Notes: generated from the letters alone by a model not told the origin. DNA of 64,000 nucleotides from Pseudoalteromonas amylolytica (GCF_001854605.1 NZ_MKJU01000025.1:124378-188377); one strand, 5' to 3'. Positions 18,144-28,294 are shown, counted from the first letter of the stretch. Made by a program: numbers and translations.

Positions 18144-18821
18144 ATGAGTAATGATATTAATGCCGCATCGTCTTCTTATTTGGATTCGCTTCGTTGGTCT
18201 GAAAAAAATAGACCAGAAGAAAAGGATGACACGTTGACGCAGGAAGATTTCTTCTCCTTGTTAACACAGCAATTGTCATATCAAGATCCAAGTAAGCCTG
18301 CGGATAACGATCAGATGATCGCACAAATGACGAACTTTACCATGGCAGAAGGTATCTCAAATCTTAACTCAAAGTTTGAAATGCTTTCGGCGTCAATGAC
18401 GTCCAACTCCGCATTACAGGCATCGACGCTAGTTGGCAAAAAAGCATTACTCGAATCAGATACGATTAATATTGGCGCAGATCAGCTTGCGAAGGGATCG
18501 GTTATAACAACAGAGCCTGTTGAAAACCTGACCATTAGTATCTACGACGAAAAGAACCAATTGGTTAGAACCATGGATATGGGGAGTCGCACAGCTGGAG
18601 CATTAAGGTTCGAGTGGGACGGTAAAAACCAAGATGGCACTATGATGCCAGATGGTGAGTATACAGTTAAGGCAGAAGGTAGAGCGAATGGTCAATTTAC
18701 CAGTTTGCCGATAGCAACATTTAAAAACATAGATAGTGTAAATGTGAATGGTGCCAATGGCATCATAATCAACACATCTTCTGGCGCGGTGAAACTCACT
18801 GATGTCGCAGAAATCGCATAA
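18144..18821 (+). CDS. flgD: Flagellar hook assembly scaffold FlgD
   Basis: Caps the growing hook and guides FlgE polymerisation. The 225-residue protein has the conserved N-terminal segment LTQEDFFSLLTQQLSYQDPSKPADNDQMIAQMTNFTMAEGI. A C-terminal tudor/fibronectin-like pair follows, with the repeat-like RFEWDGKNQDGTMMPDGEYTVKAEG (FLGD Ig-like). Operon position directly before flgE agrees. Confidence 0.96.
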   Translation: MSNDINAASSSYLDSLRWSEKNRPEEKDDTLTQEDFFSLLTQQLSYQDPSKPADNDQMIAQMTNFTMAEGISNLNSKFEMLSASMTSNSALQASTLVGKKALLESDTINIGADQLAKGSVITTEPVENLTISIYDEKNQLVRTMDMGSRTAGALRFEWDGKNQDGTMMPDGEYTVKAEGRANGQFTSLPIATFKNIDSVNVNGANGIIINTSSGAVKLTDVAEIA

Positions 18822-18867
18822 CTATCGTTAGTCACAGAATTAACCTTACAGTACAAGAGGTGAGAGT

Positions 18868-20190
18868 ATGAGTTTCAATATTGCATTAACAGGTTTGGCG
18901 GCCGCGCAAAAAGATTTAGATGTGACCGCAAATAACATTGCAAACGTGAATACCACAGGTTTTAAAGAATCACGAGCCGAGTTTGCAGATGTATATGCCG
19001 CATCAGTATTCAGTTCTGCGAAGACTAAAGCTGGTGATGGTGCACAAACAACCATGGTTGCCCAGCAGTTTCACCAAGGTTCGCTGAAGTTCACCAATAA
19101 TTCATTGGATTTGGCCATTACAGGTGAAGGCTACTTTGCAATGAGCGAAGAATTTGGCTCTCAGGATTACACTTTTACTCGCGCAGGTGCGTTTAAGTTA
19201 AACCGTGATAATTTCATTGTTGATGCGCAGGGTAACTTTTTACAAGGTTTCCCGGTTGATGCATCAACAGGTGACACAACCTCAGTAAGTCTAAGCACCT
19301 CTACCGCGTTACAGATCCCGGATGCTTCGGGCTCTCCACGCGCAACGTCAACGATTTACTCATCATTTAATGTTGACTCTCGTGAACAAGTGCCAACGAT
19401 TCCATTTGACCCAACGGAAGGCGCTTCGTTTAACTCGTCAACGTCGACCACGGTATATGATTCTTTGGGTGAACCACATGTCATGCAGCTGTTCTTCAGA
19501 AAGTCCGCTGCCAATACGTGGGAGGTGTTTGGGACATTGGATGGTACGCAATTTGATAATACGGGTACAGCGGGTGCAGGCACACCAATCACAACATTTG
19601 GTTTTGATGCCAGTGGTTTACCATCAACAACAGACGGTACTGCCAATACAGGCTCTACGTTTGACCCGTTAACCCTAACAGGTGCTAACCTCTCTGGTAT
19701 GCTTTCAAATGGTGCGACATTCCCAAATGACGTTACGATGAACTGGCGAGACGAGGCGAACACGACAAACAAGCTGCCAACACAATATGCAAGCCGCTTT
19801 GAAGTGAAGGCACTTGAGCAGGATGGTGCAACAGTTGGTCGTTTATCAAGTATCGACATTGGGTCTGATGGTAAGATCATCGCGGCCTATAGTAACGGTG
19901 ATTCAACTTACTTAGGCCAAGTAGCAATGGTACGTTTTTCCAACTCACAAGGCTTATCGCCTGTTGGTAACACTGCTTGGAAGAAAAGTTTAACATCAGG
20001 TGAGCCTATTGCGGGTGAGCCTGCGTCAGGAACCTTGGGCAGTATCAGTTCATCGTCACTTGAGCAATCAAACGTTAACTTAACAAATGAGCTGGTGGAT
20101 TTGATCAGCGCTCAGCGTAATTTTCAGGCGAACTCACGTGCGCTAGAAGTGAATTCAACACTACAACAAGCCATCCTACAGATCCGATAA
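18868..20190 (+). CDS. flgE: Flagellar hook protein FlgE
   Basis: 440-residue subunit of the hook. The N-terminal axial motif LDVTANNIANVNTTGFKESRAEFADVYA and the C-terminal LSSSSLEQSNVNLTNELVDLISAQRNFQANSRALEVNSTLQQAI-type helix (seen in pieces across 385-440) define FlgE. The central region (about 150-340) is Ser/Thr/Gly-rich, as expected for the exposed hook domains. It ends the first flg transcription unit, followed by a strong terminator. Confidence 0.96.
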   Translation: MSFNIALTGLAAAQKDLDVTANNIANVNTTGFKESRAEFADVYAASVFSSAKTKAGDGAQTTMVAQQFHQGSLKFTNNSLDLAITGEGYFAMSEEFGSQDYTFTRAGAFKLNRDNFIVDAQGNFLQGFPVDASTGDTTSVSLSTSTALQIPDASGSPRATSTIYSSFNVDSREQVPTIPFDPTEGASFNSSTSTTVYDSLGEPHVMQLFFRKSAANTWEVFGTLDGTQFDNTGTAGAGTPITTFGFDASGLPSTTDGTANTGSTFDPLTLTGANLSGMLSNGATFPNDVTMNWRDEANTTNKLPTQYASRFEVKALEQDGATVGRLSSIDIGSDGKIIAAYSNGDSTYLGQVAMVRFSNSQGLSPVGNTAWKKSLTSGEPIAGEPASGTLGSISSSSLEQSNVNLTNELVDLISAQRNFQANSRALEVNSTLQQAILQIR

Positions 20191-20204
20191 TATCAAACCT
20201 ACAG

Positions 20205-20231
20205 AAAAGGCCGCTACATGCGGCTTTTTTT
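20205..20231 (+). terminator. Intrinsic terminator after flgE
   Basis: GCCGC, loop TACAT, GCGGC, then seven T residues. It separates flgBCDE from flgFGHI. Confidence 0.9.
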
Positions 20232-20269
20232 ATTACTGCTCATTTCTCAAAATAACTGTCATTTATTTG

Positions 20270-20288
20270 TTGGCACCATTATTGCTTT
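20270..20288 (+). promoter_or_regulatory. Sigma54 promoter of flgFGHI
   Basis: TTGGCACC-ATTA-TTGCTTT, the best consensus match in the window; GG at 20272-20273, GC at 20284-20285. Confidence 0.93.
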
Positions 20289-20324
20289 ATCTAACCAGAT
20301 GAATTTAACAATAGGGTTAGTGAT

Positions 20325-21089
20325 ATGGATAAAGTGCTTTATATCGCTATGTCAGGCGCTAAGCAAAACTTACGTGGTGTCGCTGTAAAAGCAAACAACC
20401 TTGCCAATGCCAATACCATAGGTTTCAAGGCCGACTTTGCGCAAGCTCGTTCTATGCAAGCGTTTGGTGAAGGGTTACCTACGCGAGTTTTCGCGATGCA
20501 GGAAAGGCCTGGCACAAACTTAGTGTCTGGGCCTATTGTTGAAACAGCACGTGACCTAGACATATCTGTAACGCAGGAGTCTTGGCTTAGTGTGGTTGAT
20601 GAGGCGGGTAATGAGGCTTATACCAAAGTGGGCAGCCTTAACATTCGTGCCGATGGTGCATTAATCACAAGTCACGGACGTCAAGTTATTGGCGAGGGCG
20701 GTCCAATTATTTTGCCTATCCCTATTGATAAGGTGATTTTTAGCGACGATGGCTCTGTGCAAGTGCGCCCGCAAGGTGCTCCTGCCAACTTTATGGAAGT
20801 GGTCGATCGACTCAAAATCATTGATGCAGACAACAGTCAGCTTGAAAAGGGCAATGATGGTCTATTTCGCCCCAAAGAAGATGCCCTCGTAAATGGGTTA
20901 TGTGGGTTTTGTGATATTTCACCCACAGCACGCGTTATGAGTGGCACATTGGAGCGCTCTAATGTTAATCCAGTTCATGAAATGATTGATTTGATTAACC
21001 ATCAGCGCCAATTCGAAATGCAAATGAAACTAATGAAAACCGCAGAAGAGATGGATGAACGCCATGTTTCTCTGTTGCGTATAGTCTAA
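20325..21089 (+). CDS. flgF: Flagellar proximal rod protein FlgF
   Basis: 254-residue rod protein, MDKVLYIAMSGAKQNLRGVAVKANNLANANTIGFKADFAQ at the N-terminus. The C-terminal axial helix is SNVNPVHEMIDLINHQRQFEMQMKLMKTAEEMDE. It begins the second flg unit downstream of a strong sigma54 site, 18 bases before flgG. Typical family length. Confidence 0.96.
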   Translation: MDKVLYIAMSGAKQNLRGVAVKANNLANANTIGFKADFAQARSMQAFGEGLPTRVFAMQERPGTNLVSGPIVETARDLDISVTQESWLSVVDEAGNEAYTKVGSLNIRADGALITSHGRQVIGEGGPIILPIPIDKVIFSDDGSVQVRPQGAPANFMEVVDRLKIIDADNSQLEKGNDGLFRPKEDALVNGLCGFCDISPTARVMSGTLERSNVNPVHEMIDLINHQRQFEMQMKLMKTAEEMDERHVSLLRIV

Positions 21090-21107
21090 CCAAGTGAGGT
21101 AGATATT

Positions 21108-21896
21108 ATGAACCCAGCATTATGGATCAGTAAAACAGGCTTAGATGCACAGCAGACAGACATCGCCGTTATTTCCAACAACCTTGCAAACGCCAGTACG
21201 GTTGGATACAAAAAAAGCCGCGCTATTTTTGAAGATTTACTTTATCAAAATATCAATCAACCAGGTGGTCGCTCGTCACAAGATACTGAGTTACCCTCAG
21301 GTTTGATGTTAGGTGCCGGTTCGAAGGTTGTCGCGAACCAAAAGAATTTCTCTCAGGGTAATCTACTGAGCACTGAAAATTCATTGGATTGGATGATACA
21401 GGGCCCAGGCTTTTTCGAAATTCAATTGCCAGATGGTACAACCGCCTATTCACGTAATGGTCAGTTTACGACGGATGAAGAAGGTCGTGTTGTAACATCG
21501 GGGGCAGGTTTTCCTGTGCAGCCAGAAATGAACGTACCCGACGATGCGCAATCAATAACGGTGTCTCAAGATGGAGAGGTTTCGGTAGCCATTTCCGGAC
21601 AAGCCGAGAACGTGGTGATTGGTCAATTAGTGATAAGTGATTTTATCAATCCGTCTGGTTTAGAGCCTATGGGGCAAAACCTTTATACAGAGACAGCAGT
21701 AAGTGGTGCTCCTGTACAAGGCAACCCAGGTGTTGATGGGTTAGGTACGATAGTACAAGGTGCGTTAGAAACATCCAACGTAAACGTTACCGAAGAGCTA
21801 GTAAATCTTATCGAAACTCAACGAGTATACGAAATGAACTCGAAAGTAATTAAGTCAGTTGATGAAATGCTTAGTTACATCAATCAACAGTTATAA
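21108..21896 (+). CDS. flgG: Flagellar distal rod protein FlgG
   Basis: 262 residues beginning MNPALWISKTGLDAQQTDIAVISNNLANASTVGYKKSRAIFEDLLYQ, the FlgG signature including the rod-specific FEDLLYQ insertion. The C-terminal TSNVNVTEELVNLIETQRVYEMNSKVIKSVDEML is the matching axial helix. It follows flgF and precedes flgH in the conserved order. Confidence 0.98.
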   Translation: MNPALWISKTGLDAQQTDIAVISNNLANASTVGYKKSRAIFEDLLYQNINQPGGRSSQDTELPSGLMLGAGSKVVANQKNFSQGNLLSTENSLDWMIQGPGFFEIQLPDGTTAYSRNGQFTTDEEGRVVTSGAGFPVQPEMNVPDDAQSITVSQDGEVSVAISGQAENVVIGQLVISDFINPSGLEPMGQNLYTETAVSGAPVQGNPGVDGLGTIVQGALETSNVNVTEELVNLIETQRVYEMNSKVIKSVDEMLSYINQQL

Positions 21897-21911
21897 GCAT
21901 TAGGGGGCTGT

Positions 21912-22595
21912 ATGCGTGATCTTAGCTTATTTATTATAGCGACTGCTTTACTTTCAGGGTGTGTATCAACACAAAATAGTGATGTGGTCAGAGATGATCC
22001 ATACTATGCGCCTATGTATCCAGAGCAGGAGGCGGAACCTATCGTTGCAACGGGCTCTTTGTTTAATCAGCATCGTGCCAATGACCTGTACTCTGACAAA
22101 AAAGCCTTGAGAACTGGTGACATTATTACGGTTGTGCTGCGAGAGTCTACGCAAGCGTCAAAAGCGGCAAACAGCCAAATGGATAAAGAATCAGAGATAG
22201 AGCTGGACCCTATTATTGGGCTAGGTGGGGCTGCAGTGAATATTGGCAGAGAAAGCATTCAGTTTGGAATGGAGTCAGAGTCTTCATTTCAGGGTGACAG
22301 TCAAGCCAATCAATCTAACAGCTTATTCGGTAATATATCAGTGAATGTGATGCGCGTATTGCCAAACGGAAATTTAGTGATCCGTGGTGAGAAGTGGTTA
22401 ACACTTAACACGGGAGAAGAGTTTATTCGCCTTGAAGGCTTAGTTAGAGCCGCAGATGTTAAAGCGGATAACACTGTCGAGTCGAATCGCATCGCCAATG
22501 CCAGAATCCAGTACTCAGGCAAAGGTCAACAACAAGAAACGCAAAGTCCCGGCTGGTTGGCGCGTTTCTTCATGAGTACATTAATGCCATTTTAG
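21912..22595 (+). CDS. flgH: Flagellar L-ring lipoprotein FlgH
   Basis: 227-residue outer-membrane lipoprotein that forms the L-ring bushing. Signal peptide with lipobox LSGC (C17). The family blocks [31 protein letters not shown] and [30 protein letters not shown] are present, as is the C-terminal [18 protein letters not shown] segment (here [14 protein letters not shown]). Eleven bases before flgI. Confidence 0.97.
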   Translation: MRDLSLFIIATALLSGCVSTQNSDVVRDDPYYAPMYPEQEAEPIVATGSLFNQHRANDLYSDKKALRTGDIITVVLRESTQASKAANSQMDKESEIELDPIIGLGGAAVNIGRESIQFGMESESSFQGDSQANQSNSLFGNISVNVMRVLPNGNLVIRGEKWLTLNTGEEFIRLEGLVRAADVKADNTVESNRIANARIQYSGKGQQQETQSPGWLARFFMSTLMPF

Positions 22596-22606
22596 GGGTA
22601 AAGACG

Positions 22607-23701
22607 ATGAGATTGTTTCTTGTAGTATGCGTTTTGTTTGGCAGTTTGTTCGCGCAAAACACATATGCTGAGCGTATAAAAGATGTCAGCATGGTCGAAG
22701 GTGTAAGGGCGAACCAATTGGTCGGTTATGGTTTGGTTGTTGGTTTGCCTGGTACGGGTGAACAAAGCCGTTTTACAGAGCAAAGTTTTAAAGCCATGTT
22801 GAGCAGTTTTGGTATCACCATGCCTGCAAGTCTAAAACCGAAAATTAAGAATGTCGCAGCGGTGGCGGTGCACGCAGACTTACCACCATTTGTAAAACCG
22901 GGCCAGCAAATTGACGTGACAGTTTCATCAATAGGTAGTGCAGGAAGCCTACGTGGTGGCACACTGTTACAAACCTTCTTAAAAGGTGTTGATGGTAATG
23001 TATATGCCATTGCTCAAGGTAGCTTGATAGTCGGAGGCCTTGGCGCTGAAGGTCTAGATGGTAGTCGTGTTGTAATCAATACCCCAACGGTTGGTAGAGT
23101 ACCAAATGGCGCAACGGTAGAGCGCGCAGTAAAGAGTCCTTTTACACAAGGTGATCATATTACTTTTAATCTAAATAGCCCAGATTTTACGACCGCCAAG
23201 CGTTTAGCGGATACGATTAATGAATTAGTTGGCCCTAATAGTGCTAAACCTATGGATGCAGCATCTGTAAGAGTAATCGCACCTCGTGATCCTTCACAGC
23301 GTGTAGCCTATTTATCGACCTTGGAAAACTTAGAGTTCAAACCTGCTGACACCAATGCCAAAATCATTGTTAACTCGCGCACAGGTACCATCGTGATAGG
23401 CAAAAATGTCAAGCTACAACCTGCGGCGATCACTCATGGCGGTTTAACAGTAACCATTGCTGAGCAGCAAAATGTGTCTCAACCTCAAGCGTTGTCTGAA
23501 GGTGAAACCGCTGTTACTCAGCAGAGCATCATCGATATCGATTCTGACGATTCTAGAGCATTTGTTTTTGACCCAGGTGTGAGCCTCGATGATTTGGTGC
23601 GAGCAATAAATCAGGTTGGGGCTGCACCTGGCGACTTAATGGCGATTTTAGAAGCACTTAAAGAAGCCGGTGCAATTAATGGTCAATTAGTCGTCATATA
23701 A
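22607..23701 (+). CDS. flgI: Flagellar P-ring protein FlgI
   Basis: Periplasmic ring protein of 364 residues with a cleavable signal peptide ([21 protein letters not shown]). The conserved start [31 protein letters not shown], the [22 protein letters not shown] block and the C-terminal [40 protein letters not shown] are all present, shown here in part. Partner of FlgA and FlgH. Terminates the second flg unit. Confidence 0.97.
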   Translation: MRLFLVVCVLFGSLFAQNTYAERIKDVSMVEGVRANQLVGYGLVVGLPGTGEQSRFTEQSFKAMLSSFGITMPASLKPKIKNVAAVAVHADLPPFVKPGQQIDVTVSSIGSAGSLRGGTLLQTFLKGVDGNVYAIAQGSLIVGGLGAEGLDGSRVVINTPTVGRVPNGATVERAVKSPFTQGDHITFNLNSPDFTTAKRLADTINELVGPNSAKPMDAASVRVIAPRDPSQRVAYLSTLENLEFKPADTNAKIIVNSRTGTIVIGKNVKLQPAAITHGGLTVTIAEQQNVSQPQALSEGETAVTQQSIIDIDSDDSRAFVFDPGVSLDDLVRAINQVGAAPGDLMAILEALKEAGAINGQLVVI

Positions 23702-23725
23702 AGTTTTATTTTTAATCAAACGGTT

Positions 23726-23752
23726 AGCCTCGAAATATCGAGGCTTTTTTTT
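23726..23752 (+). terminator. Intrinsic terminator after flgI
   Basis: AGCCTCGA, loop AATA, TCGAGGCT, then seven T residues that run directly into the flgJ sigma54 promoter. Confidence 0.93.
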
Positions 23753-23769
23753 GGCTCGCTTCTTGCATT
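23751..23769 (+). promoter_or_regulatory. Sigma54 promoter of flgJKL
   Basis: TTGGCTCG-CTTC-TTGCATT, GG at 23753-23754, GC at 23765-23766. Its first two T residues are shared with the T-run of the preceding terminator. Confidence 0.9.
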
Positions 23770-23807
23770 TATTTAACTATGAATTTTTATTTTGTGTCGT
23801 TGAGCAG

Positions 23808-24782
23808 ATGAATACCAATCAGTTAGACAAGCAGAACTTTTTTGATTTGGGGAACCTAGATTCTCTACGTCAGGATGCTTTAAAAAGTGCTTCAGATCAA
23901 AAGGCATCGAATGACGCGTTAAAAAAGGCTGCCCAACAGTTTGAATCCATTTTTACGCAGATGCTGCTAAAGAGTATGCGTAAAGCCAACGAAGTATTAG
24001 AAGACAAAGACAGTCCATTTAATTCAAGTAGCGTGAAGTTCTTTGAAGAAATGCATGACCAGCAACTATCGATTGAGCTCTCAGGCAAAGGCAGCCTTGG
24101 GTTGGCAGACTTGATAGTGCAACAACTATCGCCAAATAGTGAAGGCTATACCCCTGCTTCTGTATTACGTACAAACGCTGAGTTGCAAAGTGACAAAATC
24201 GCAAGTGGTCAAGCTCCATTAAGCGTGGCTACAGATGCCGTTGAAAAGAGTGATAAAACTGGGCAAGACACGCCACAAGGTAGCTTTGATGATCCCGCAT
24301 CATTCATTACAGCGATGTGGGACCATGCAAAAGAAGCTGCTGAAAAAATAGGTCTAAATCCTGCGGTTATGATCGCTCAAGCGGCGCTTGAAACTGGTTG
24401 GGGCAAACACGTGATAGCCAAACAAGATGGCTCTAGCAGTTTTAATTTATTCAACATCAAGTCCGATAAGTCTTGGCAGGGCGAAAGCGCCAGAAAGTTG
24501 ACTTTGGAATTTGAACAAGGTTTGCCAGTGCAAAAACAAGCAAACTTCAGAGCGTATGATTCTGTTAAAGAGAGTATTAATGACTACATCGAGTTTTTAC
24601 AAAGTAACCCTCGTTATCAAGAGGCACTGAAAAAAGTGAAACAACCGGCTCAGTACTTGGATGCGTTGCAGCAAGCAGGGTACGCGACAGATCCAAATTA
24701 TGCGCAAAAAATTAAAAGTGTGTTACAGCGTGGCGAGTTCAAGCAAATGCTGACATCGCTTATTCGTCAAGGAGTAAACTAA
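23808..24782 (+). CDS. flgJ: Flagellar rod cap and peptidoglycan hydrolase FlgJ
   Basis: Caps the growing rod and cuts peptidoglycan to let it through. The 324-residue protein has an N-terminal rod-binding domain (about 35-105, with FESIFTQMLLKSMRKANEVLEDKDSPF split over 45-71) and a C-terminal glucosaminidase domain (about 160-320) with catalytic E195 in AQAALETGWGKHV. The start is set at 23808 (MNTNQLDK, GAGCAG upstream). An in-frame ATG at 23751 lies inside the sigma54 promoter and cannot be the start of the main transcript. One base separates it from flgK. Confidence 0.94.
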   Translation: MNTNQLDKQNFFDLGNLDSLRQDALKSASDQKASNDALKKAAQQFESIFTQMLLKSMRKANEVLEDKDSPFNSSSVKFFEEMHDQQLSIELSGKGSLGLADLIVQQLSPNSEGYTPASVLRTNAELQSDKIASGQAPLSVATDAVEKSDKTGQDTPQGSFDDPASFITAMWDHAKEAAEKIGLNPAVMIAQAALETGWGKHVIAKQDGSSSFNLFNIKSDKSWQGESARKLTLEFEQGLPVQKQANFRAYDSVKESINDYIEFLQSNPRYQEALKKVKQPAQYLDALQQAGYATDPNYAQKIKSVLQRGEFKQMLTSLIRQGVN

Positions 24783-24783
24783 G

Positions 24784-26784
24784 ATGTCATTCGATTTAAT
24801 GCATATTGGTACCAGCGGCGTTCGTGCCAGCACGGAGTTACTGCAAACCACCAGTAGAAACATCTCAAACCTTAATACGAAAGGCTATATTCGCGAACGT
24901 ACAGAGCATGCGACAACCGTGGGCAATTTGGTTGGGCGTGGTGAAACCGTAAGGTTGATCAATGAATTTGCAGTTAAACAACTTAACCGTGATACCTCAA
25001 ACAAAGCGTATTATGATCAATTTGTGACAGAGTCTTCTCGCATAGATACTTTGTTCGCAGAGGAGTCAAATAGCTTGAGCACAAGCATAAACAATATGTT
25101 TAATAGCTTGCAAGAGTCAATGAACCAGCCGGCATCTACCGTATCTCGTTCTTTGTTCATGAACTCTGCCGAGGGACTTGTTCAGCAAATGCATCGTTTG
25201 TCGAATATCGTGTTTGACCAAAAGAGCGTCGTTAACGAGCAACTCAGCTTGTACACCGATGAAGCGAACAGTTTGATTGAGAAGATCAGTGAACTAAATA
25301 ATAAAGTTGCGTCAACGCATACCAGTGATGACCGAACTGTAGCACTTTCAGTTTTAAATGAACGAGATCAAGCGATTCGAGACTTATCAGAGTTAGTTGA
25401 TATTGAAACATTGGATGGCCCAAACGGTGAAAAACTCATCTTTTTGGGTTCTGGTCAGTCCCTTGTGATGGAAAATGGTACGTTCAATGCGTTTGCACTG
25501 GATGGTGACCCAGATCCAAACGTGAAAGATTTGAAGCTAGACGTAAATGGCGGCACCGCCATAGCGTTGGAGGTAGATCTTAGCTCGCTGAAAGGAAAAA
25601 TTGGTGGCCTGTTGGCGTTTCGTGATGAAATCCTACAACCGGCACAAAACCAGCTGGGTCAAATTGGTATTTCAATCGCGGATGCATTTAATCAGCAAAA
25701 TGCCTTAGGTATGGATTTAGATGGCAACTTTGGTGGTGATATTTTTAATATACCGACAGTCCAAGGCTATGCGTTTTCGGATAATACCGGTACGGGTGTG
25801 GTGAATGCGACGTTAGAGTCGGGTTTGGGTAACTCATTACCAGCAACTGATTTCCAAGTAACTTTTCTAACTGCAACGACTGTTGAAATCGCAGCAATAG
25901 ATAGTAAGGGGAACGTCATTGGTACACCGTCAACTGCGAATGTAACGGCAGGGGCAATTAACTCGGGTACTATTACTTCTGGTGAATCTTTCGGTTTAGA
26001 TATGACAGTCACCGGTGCACCGGTTGCGGGCGACAGTTATGTGGTTAAACTCAACTCAATCGCTGCGGGTTCGCTTGATATGGCGACACAGCGACCAGAG
26101 CATTTGGCGCTAGCTTCGCCAATCAGAACACAAGTGAGCGCGAACAATATTAGTACGGCAAGCATCTCTGCTGGCACGGTAACAGACACTGGCGCGACGA
26201 GTAACTTTTCGAGTCCGCCGATCACACTGACACAAGGGCAGATCACTATTACCAAAACGGCAGTGGCAAACCAGTATCAAATCAATGATGGCAATGGTAC
26301 GAACTTAATTACCATTACGCCACCGGGTAATGGGGTTCTTAACCAAGCTGGTGCGCCTTATGATAGCTATGGTTTTGACTTCGACATTTCAGGGCAGCCT
26401 GCTACAGGTGATGTATTTACCATTGATATAAATACCGATGGTTTTGATGATAACCGAAATGGTTTGGCTTTGAGTCAATTGAAAGATACAGAACTAGTTC
26501 GCCAAGGTGTGATAGCCAGTGCAGATAATTTGAAAACATTTAATGAGTCATACGCAGGTTTGGTCACTGAAATTGGGGTGATTGCTAATCAAGCTAAAAC
26601 TAATGGCGCTGCTTTTGATGCGCTAGCAACGCAGTCTGAGACCTGGTTCGAGTCCATATCGGGTGTAAACTTAGATGAAGAAGCAGCCAACTTACTACGC
26701 TTTCAACAATCTTATTCAGCATCAGCGCAGATAATATCTGCGGCGCGTACCATATTTGATACGCTACTCAGTGCGGCGAGGTAA
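24784..26784 (+). CDS. flgK: Hook-filament junction protein FlgK (HAP1)
   Basis: 666-residue hook-associated protein. N-terminus MSFDLMHIGTSGVRASTELLQTTSRNISNLNTKGYIRERTE and C-terminal VNLDEEAANLLRFQQSYSASAQIISAARTIFDTLLSAAR are the paired axial helices. The central region (about 330-580) is a long Gly/Thr/Ser-rich variable domain containing two related repeats (around TAGAINSGTITSGESFGLDMTV and a later PPGNGVLNQ..YDSYGFDFDI). Longer than the 547-residue Salmonella protein because of that domain. Translationally linked to flgJ and flgL. Confidence 0.95.
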   Translation: MSFDLMHIGTSGVRASTELLQTTSRNISNLNTKGYIRERTEHATTVGNLVGRGETVRLINEFAVKQLNRDTSNKAYYDQFVTESSRIDTLFAEESNSLSTSINNMFNSLQESMNQPASTVSRSLFMNSAEGLVQQMHRLSNIVFDQKSVVNEQLSLYTDEANSLIEKISELNNKVASTHTSDDRTVALSVLNERDQAIRDLSELVDIETLDGPNGEKLIFLGSGQSLVMENGTFNAFALDGDPDPNVKDLKLDVNGGTAIALEVDLSSLKGKIGGLLAFRDEILQPAQNQLGQIGISIADAFNQQNALGMDLDGNFGGDIFNIPTVQGYAFSDNTGTGVVNATLESGLGNSLPATDFQVTFLTATTVEIAAIDSKGNVIGTPSTANVTAGAINSGTITSGESFGLDMTVTGAPVAGDSYVVKLNSIAAGSLDMATQRPEHLALASPIRTQVSANNISTASISAGTVTDTGATSNFSSPPITLTQGQITITKTAVANQYQINDGNGTNLITITPPGNGVLNQAGAPYDSYGFDFDISGQPATGDVFTIDINTDGFDDNRNGLALSQLKDTELVRQGVIASADNLKTFNESYAGLVTEIGVIANQAKTNGAAFDALATQSETWFESISGVNLDEEAANLLRFQQSYSASAQIISAARTIFDTLLSAAR

Positions 26785-26790
26785 TTAATC

Positions 26791-28005
26791 ATGCGATTAT
26801 CTAACAATTTAATGTTCAGAAATAACCTGAACACGATTTTGAACAATCAGCAGGAAGTGAACAGGGCTCAGCAGCAAGTTAACACGCAAAAGCGGGTACT
26901 CACAGCTTCAGATGATCCCTCTGCGATTGCCAGCTCAATGCTATACACAGATAAGATCCAATCTAACGAGCAATTTGCGAAAAGCTCTTCCATGCTAAGT
27001 AGTCGTCTAGAAATGGAAGAAAGTGTCTTAGAAAATATCAAAGGCGCGATTGCGAAAGCGCAAACGTTGACTGTGCAAGCAGGTAACGGTGCGCTGTCTG
27101 ATGCTGATAGAGAAGGGGTCGCTGCGGAGATTAGCTCTCTAAAAGAGTCAATTTTTGAGTTGATGAATGCGAAATCCGAAGATGGTGGGTTTATATTTGC
27201 CGGTTATCAAGATAGCAAGCAGGCATATGTTTACAACAGTGGTACCGGACGTTACGAGTATCAAGGCGATCAAGGTCAACACAGTATTAAAGTAGCTGAA
27301 GGGGTGAGCATTAAATCCAGTGATAATGGTTTTGATGTGTTTGAAAAGGCAAGCAAGCGTCTCGATGTGGACCAAACAACGATTGTGCCTGCAACAAGCA
27401 CCGTGTATGTTCAGGAGCAAGGGGCATTTGATACTTTTCACCGAACTAACTATAACGCGGACCCTACTGCACCAGCGAATGCCAACACGGTAACCATCAA
27501 CTTTACATCAGCCACCACGTTTGATTTGCAAGTTGGCGGAACAACCATTGATTCAGGTACGTTTTCTGGTAATAAAGTCTCTGTTAACGGCTTTGAAGTC
27601 ACATTTACGGGGGCCCCTGCAAGTATTGACTTCGATCTAGAAGCACCGCAGAAACAAAATGTGTTAAATACGCTTGACGACTTGGTCAACACCTTGACGG
27701 ATACAAGCTTGGACCAAGAACAATATAAGCAGGCTCTCGCTGATGCGACGGTTGGTCTGGATAACGCTAAAAATTTAGTATCGCAAACACAGTCTGTATT
27801 GGGTGGGCGTTTAAACACAACTAAACGAATTGAAGCGGCGAATTCAGACCTAGACATTAACAATAAATTGTCTAAAGCAAACTTAGTAGAACTAGATATG
27901 GCCGAAGCAATCACTGAGTTAACTAAACACGAAACGGCACTTCAAGCATCACAGGCAACATTTGGCCGCTTATCCAATCTATCCTTATTAGACTATATTC
28001 GTTAA
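26791..28005 (+). CDS. flgL: Hook-filament junction protein FlgL (HAP3)
   Basis: 404-residue protein with flagellin-like ends: N-terminal RLSNNLMFRNNLNTILNNQQEVNRAQQQVNTQKRV (split) with the SDDPSAIASSM motif, and C-terminal LDMAEAITELTKHETALQASQATFGRLSNLSLLDYIR. The insert around 200-300 is variable. It closes the flgJKL unit and is followed by a hairpin and then the first flagellin with its own promoter. Confidence 0.95.
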   Translation: MRLSNNLMFRNNLNTILNNQQEVNRAQQQVNTQKRVLTASDDPSAIASSMLYTDKIQSNEQFAKSSSMLSSRLEMEESVLENIKGAIAKAQTLTVQAGNGALSDADREGVAAEISSLKESIFELMNAKSEDGGFIFAGYQDSKQAYVYNSGTGRYEYQGDQGQHSIKVAEGVSIKSSDNGFDVFEKASKRLDVDQTTIVPATSTVYVQEQGAFDTFHRTNYNADPTAPANANTVTINFTSATTFDLQVGGTTIDSGTFSGNKVSVNGFEVTFTGAPASIDFDLEAPQKQNVLNTLDDLVNTLTDTSLDQEQYKQALADATVGLDNAKNLVSQTQSVLGGRLNTTKRIEAANSDLDINNKLSKANLVELDMAEAITELTKHETALQASQATFGRLSNLSLLDYIR

Positions 28006-28011
28006 ATTGAG

Positions 28012-28031
28012 GCTGCCAAAACTTTGGCAGC
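28012..28031 (+). terminator. Hairpin terminator after flgL
   Basis: GCTGCCAAA, loop AC, TTTGGCAGC, followed by a T-rich stretch (TTCTTATTCTTT). Confidence 0.75.
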
Positions 28032-28206
28032 TTCTTATTCTTTCACGTTGTTTTCCCCGCTTTAAACCTATAACTGTTTGTTTTTTATTTATTAATAATT
28101 CTGTATCTCACAGTTAAGCTACAAATGTCATTTCTACCAATTAATTCACAGCGCTGGTTGTTTTCTATTTAAATTCAGCTGGTTATTATTTTTTTAAAAA
28201 AAATAC

Positions 28207-28233
28207 TAAAGGATTTTTTTTGGCTTCCGATAA
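28207..28233 (+). promoter_or_regulatory. Sigma28 promoter of flagellin 1
   Basis: TAAAGGAT, 11-base spacer, TCCGATAA; seven of eight -10 bases match and spacing is exact. Confidence 0.87.
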
Positions 28234-28294
28234 CTTAAGTAACCGAGCCAGAGATTAAAAATTAAATTGAAGGCTTAAAGTTATAAGTTTGAGA

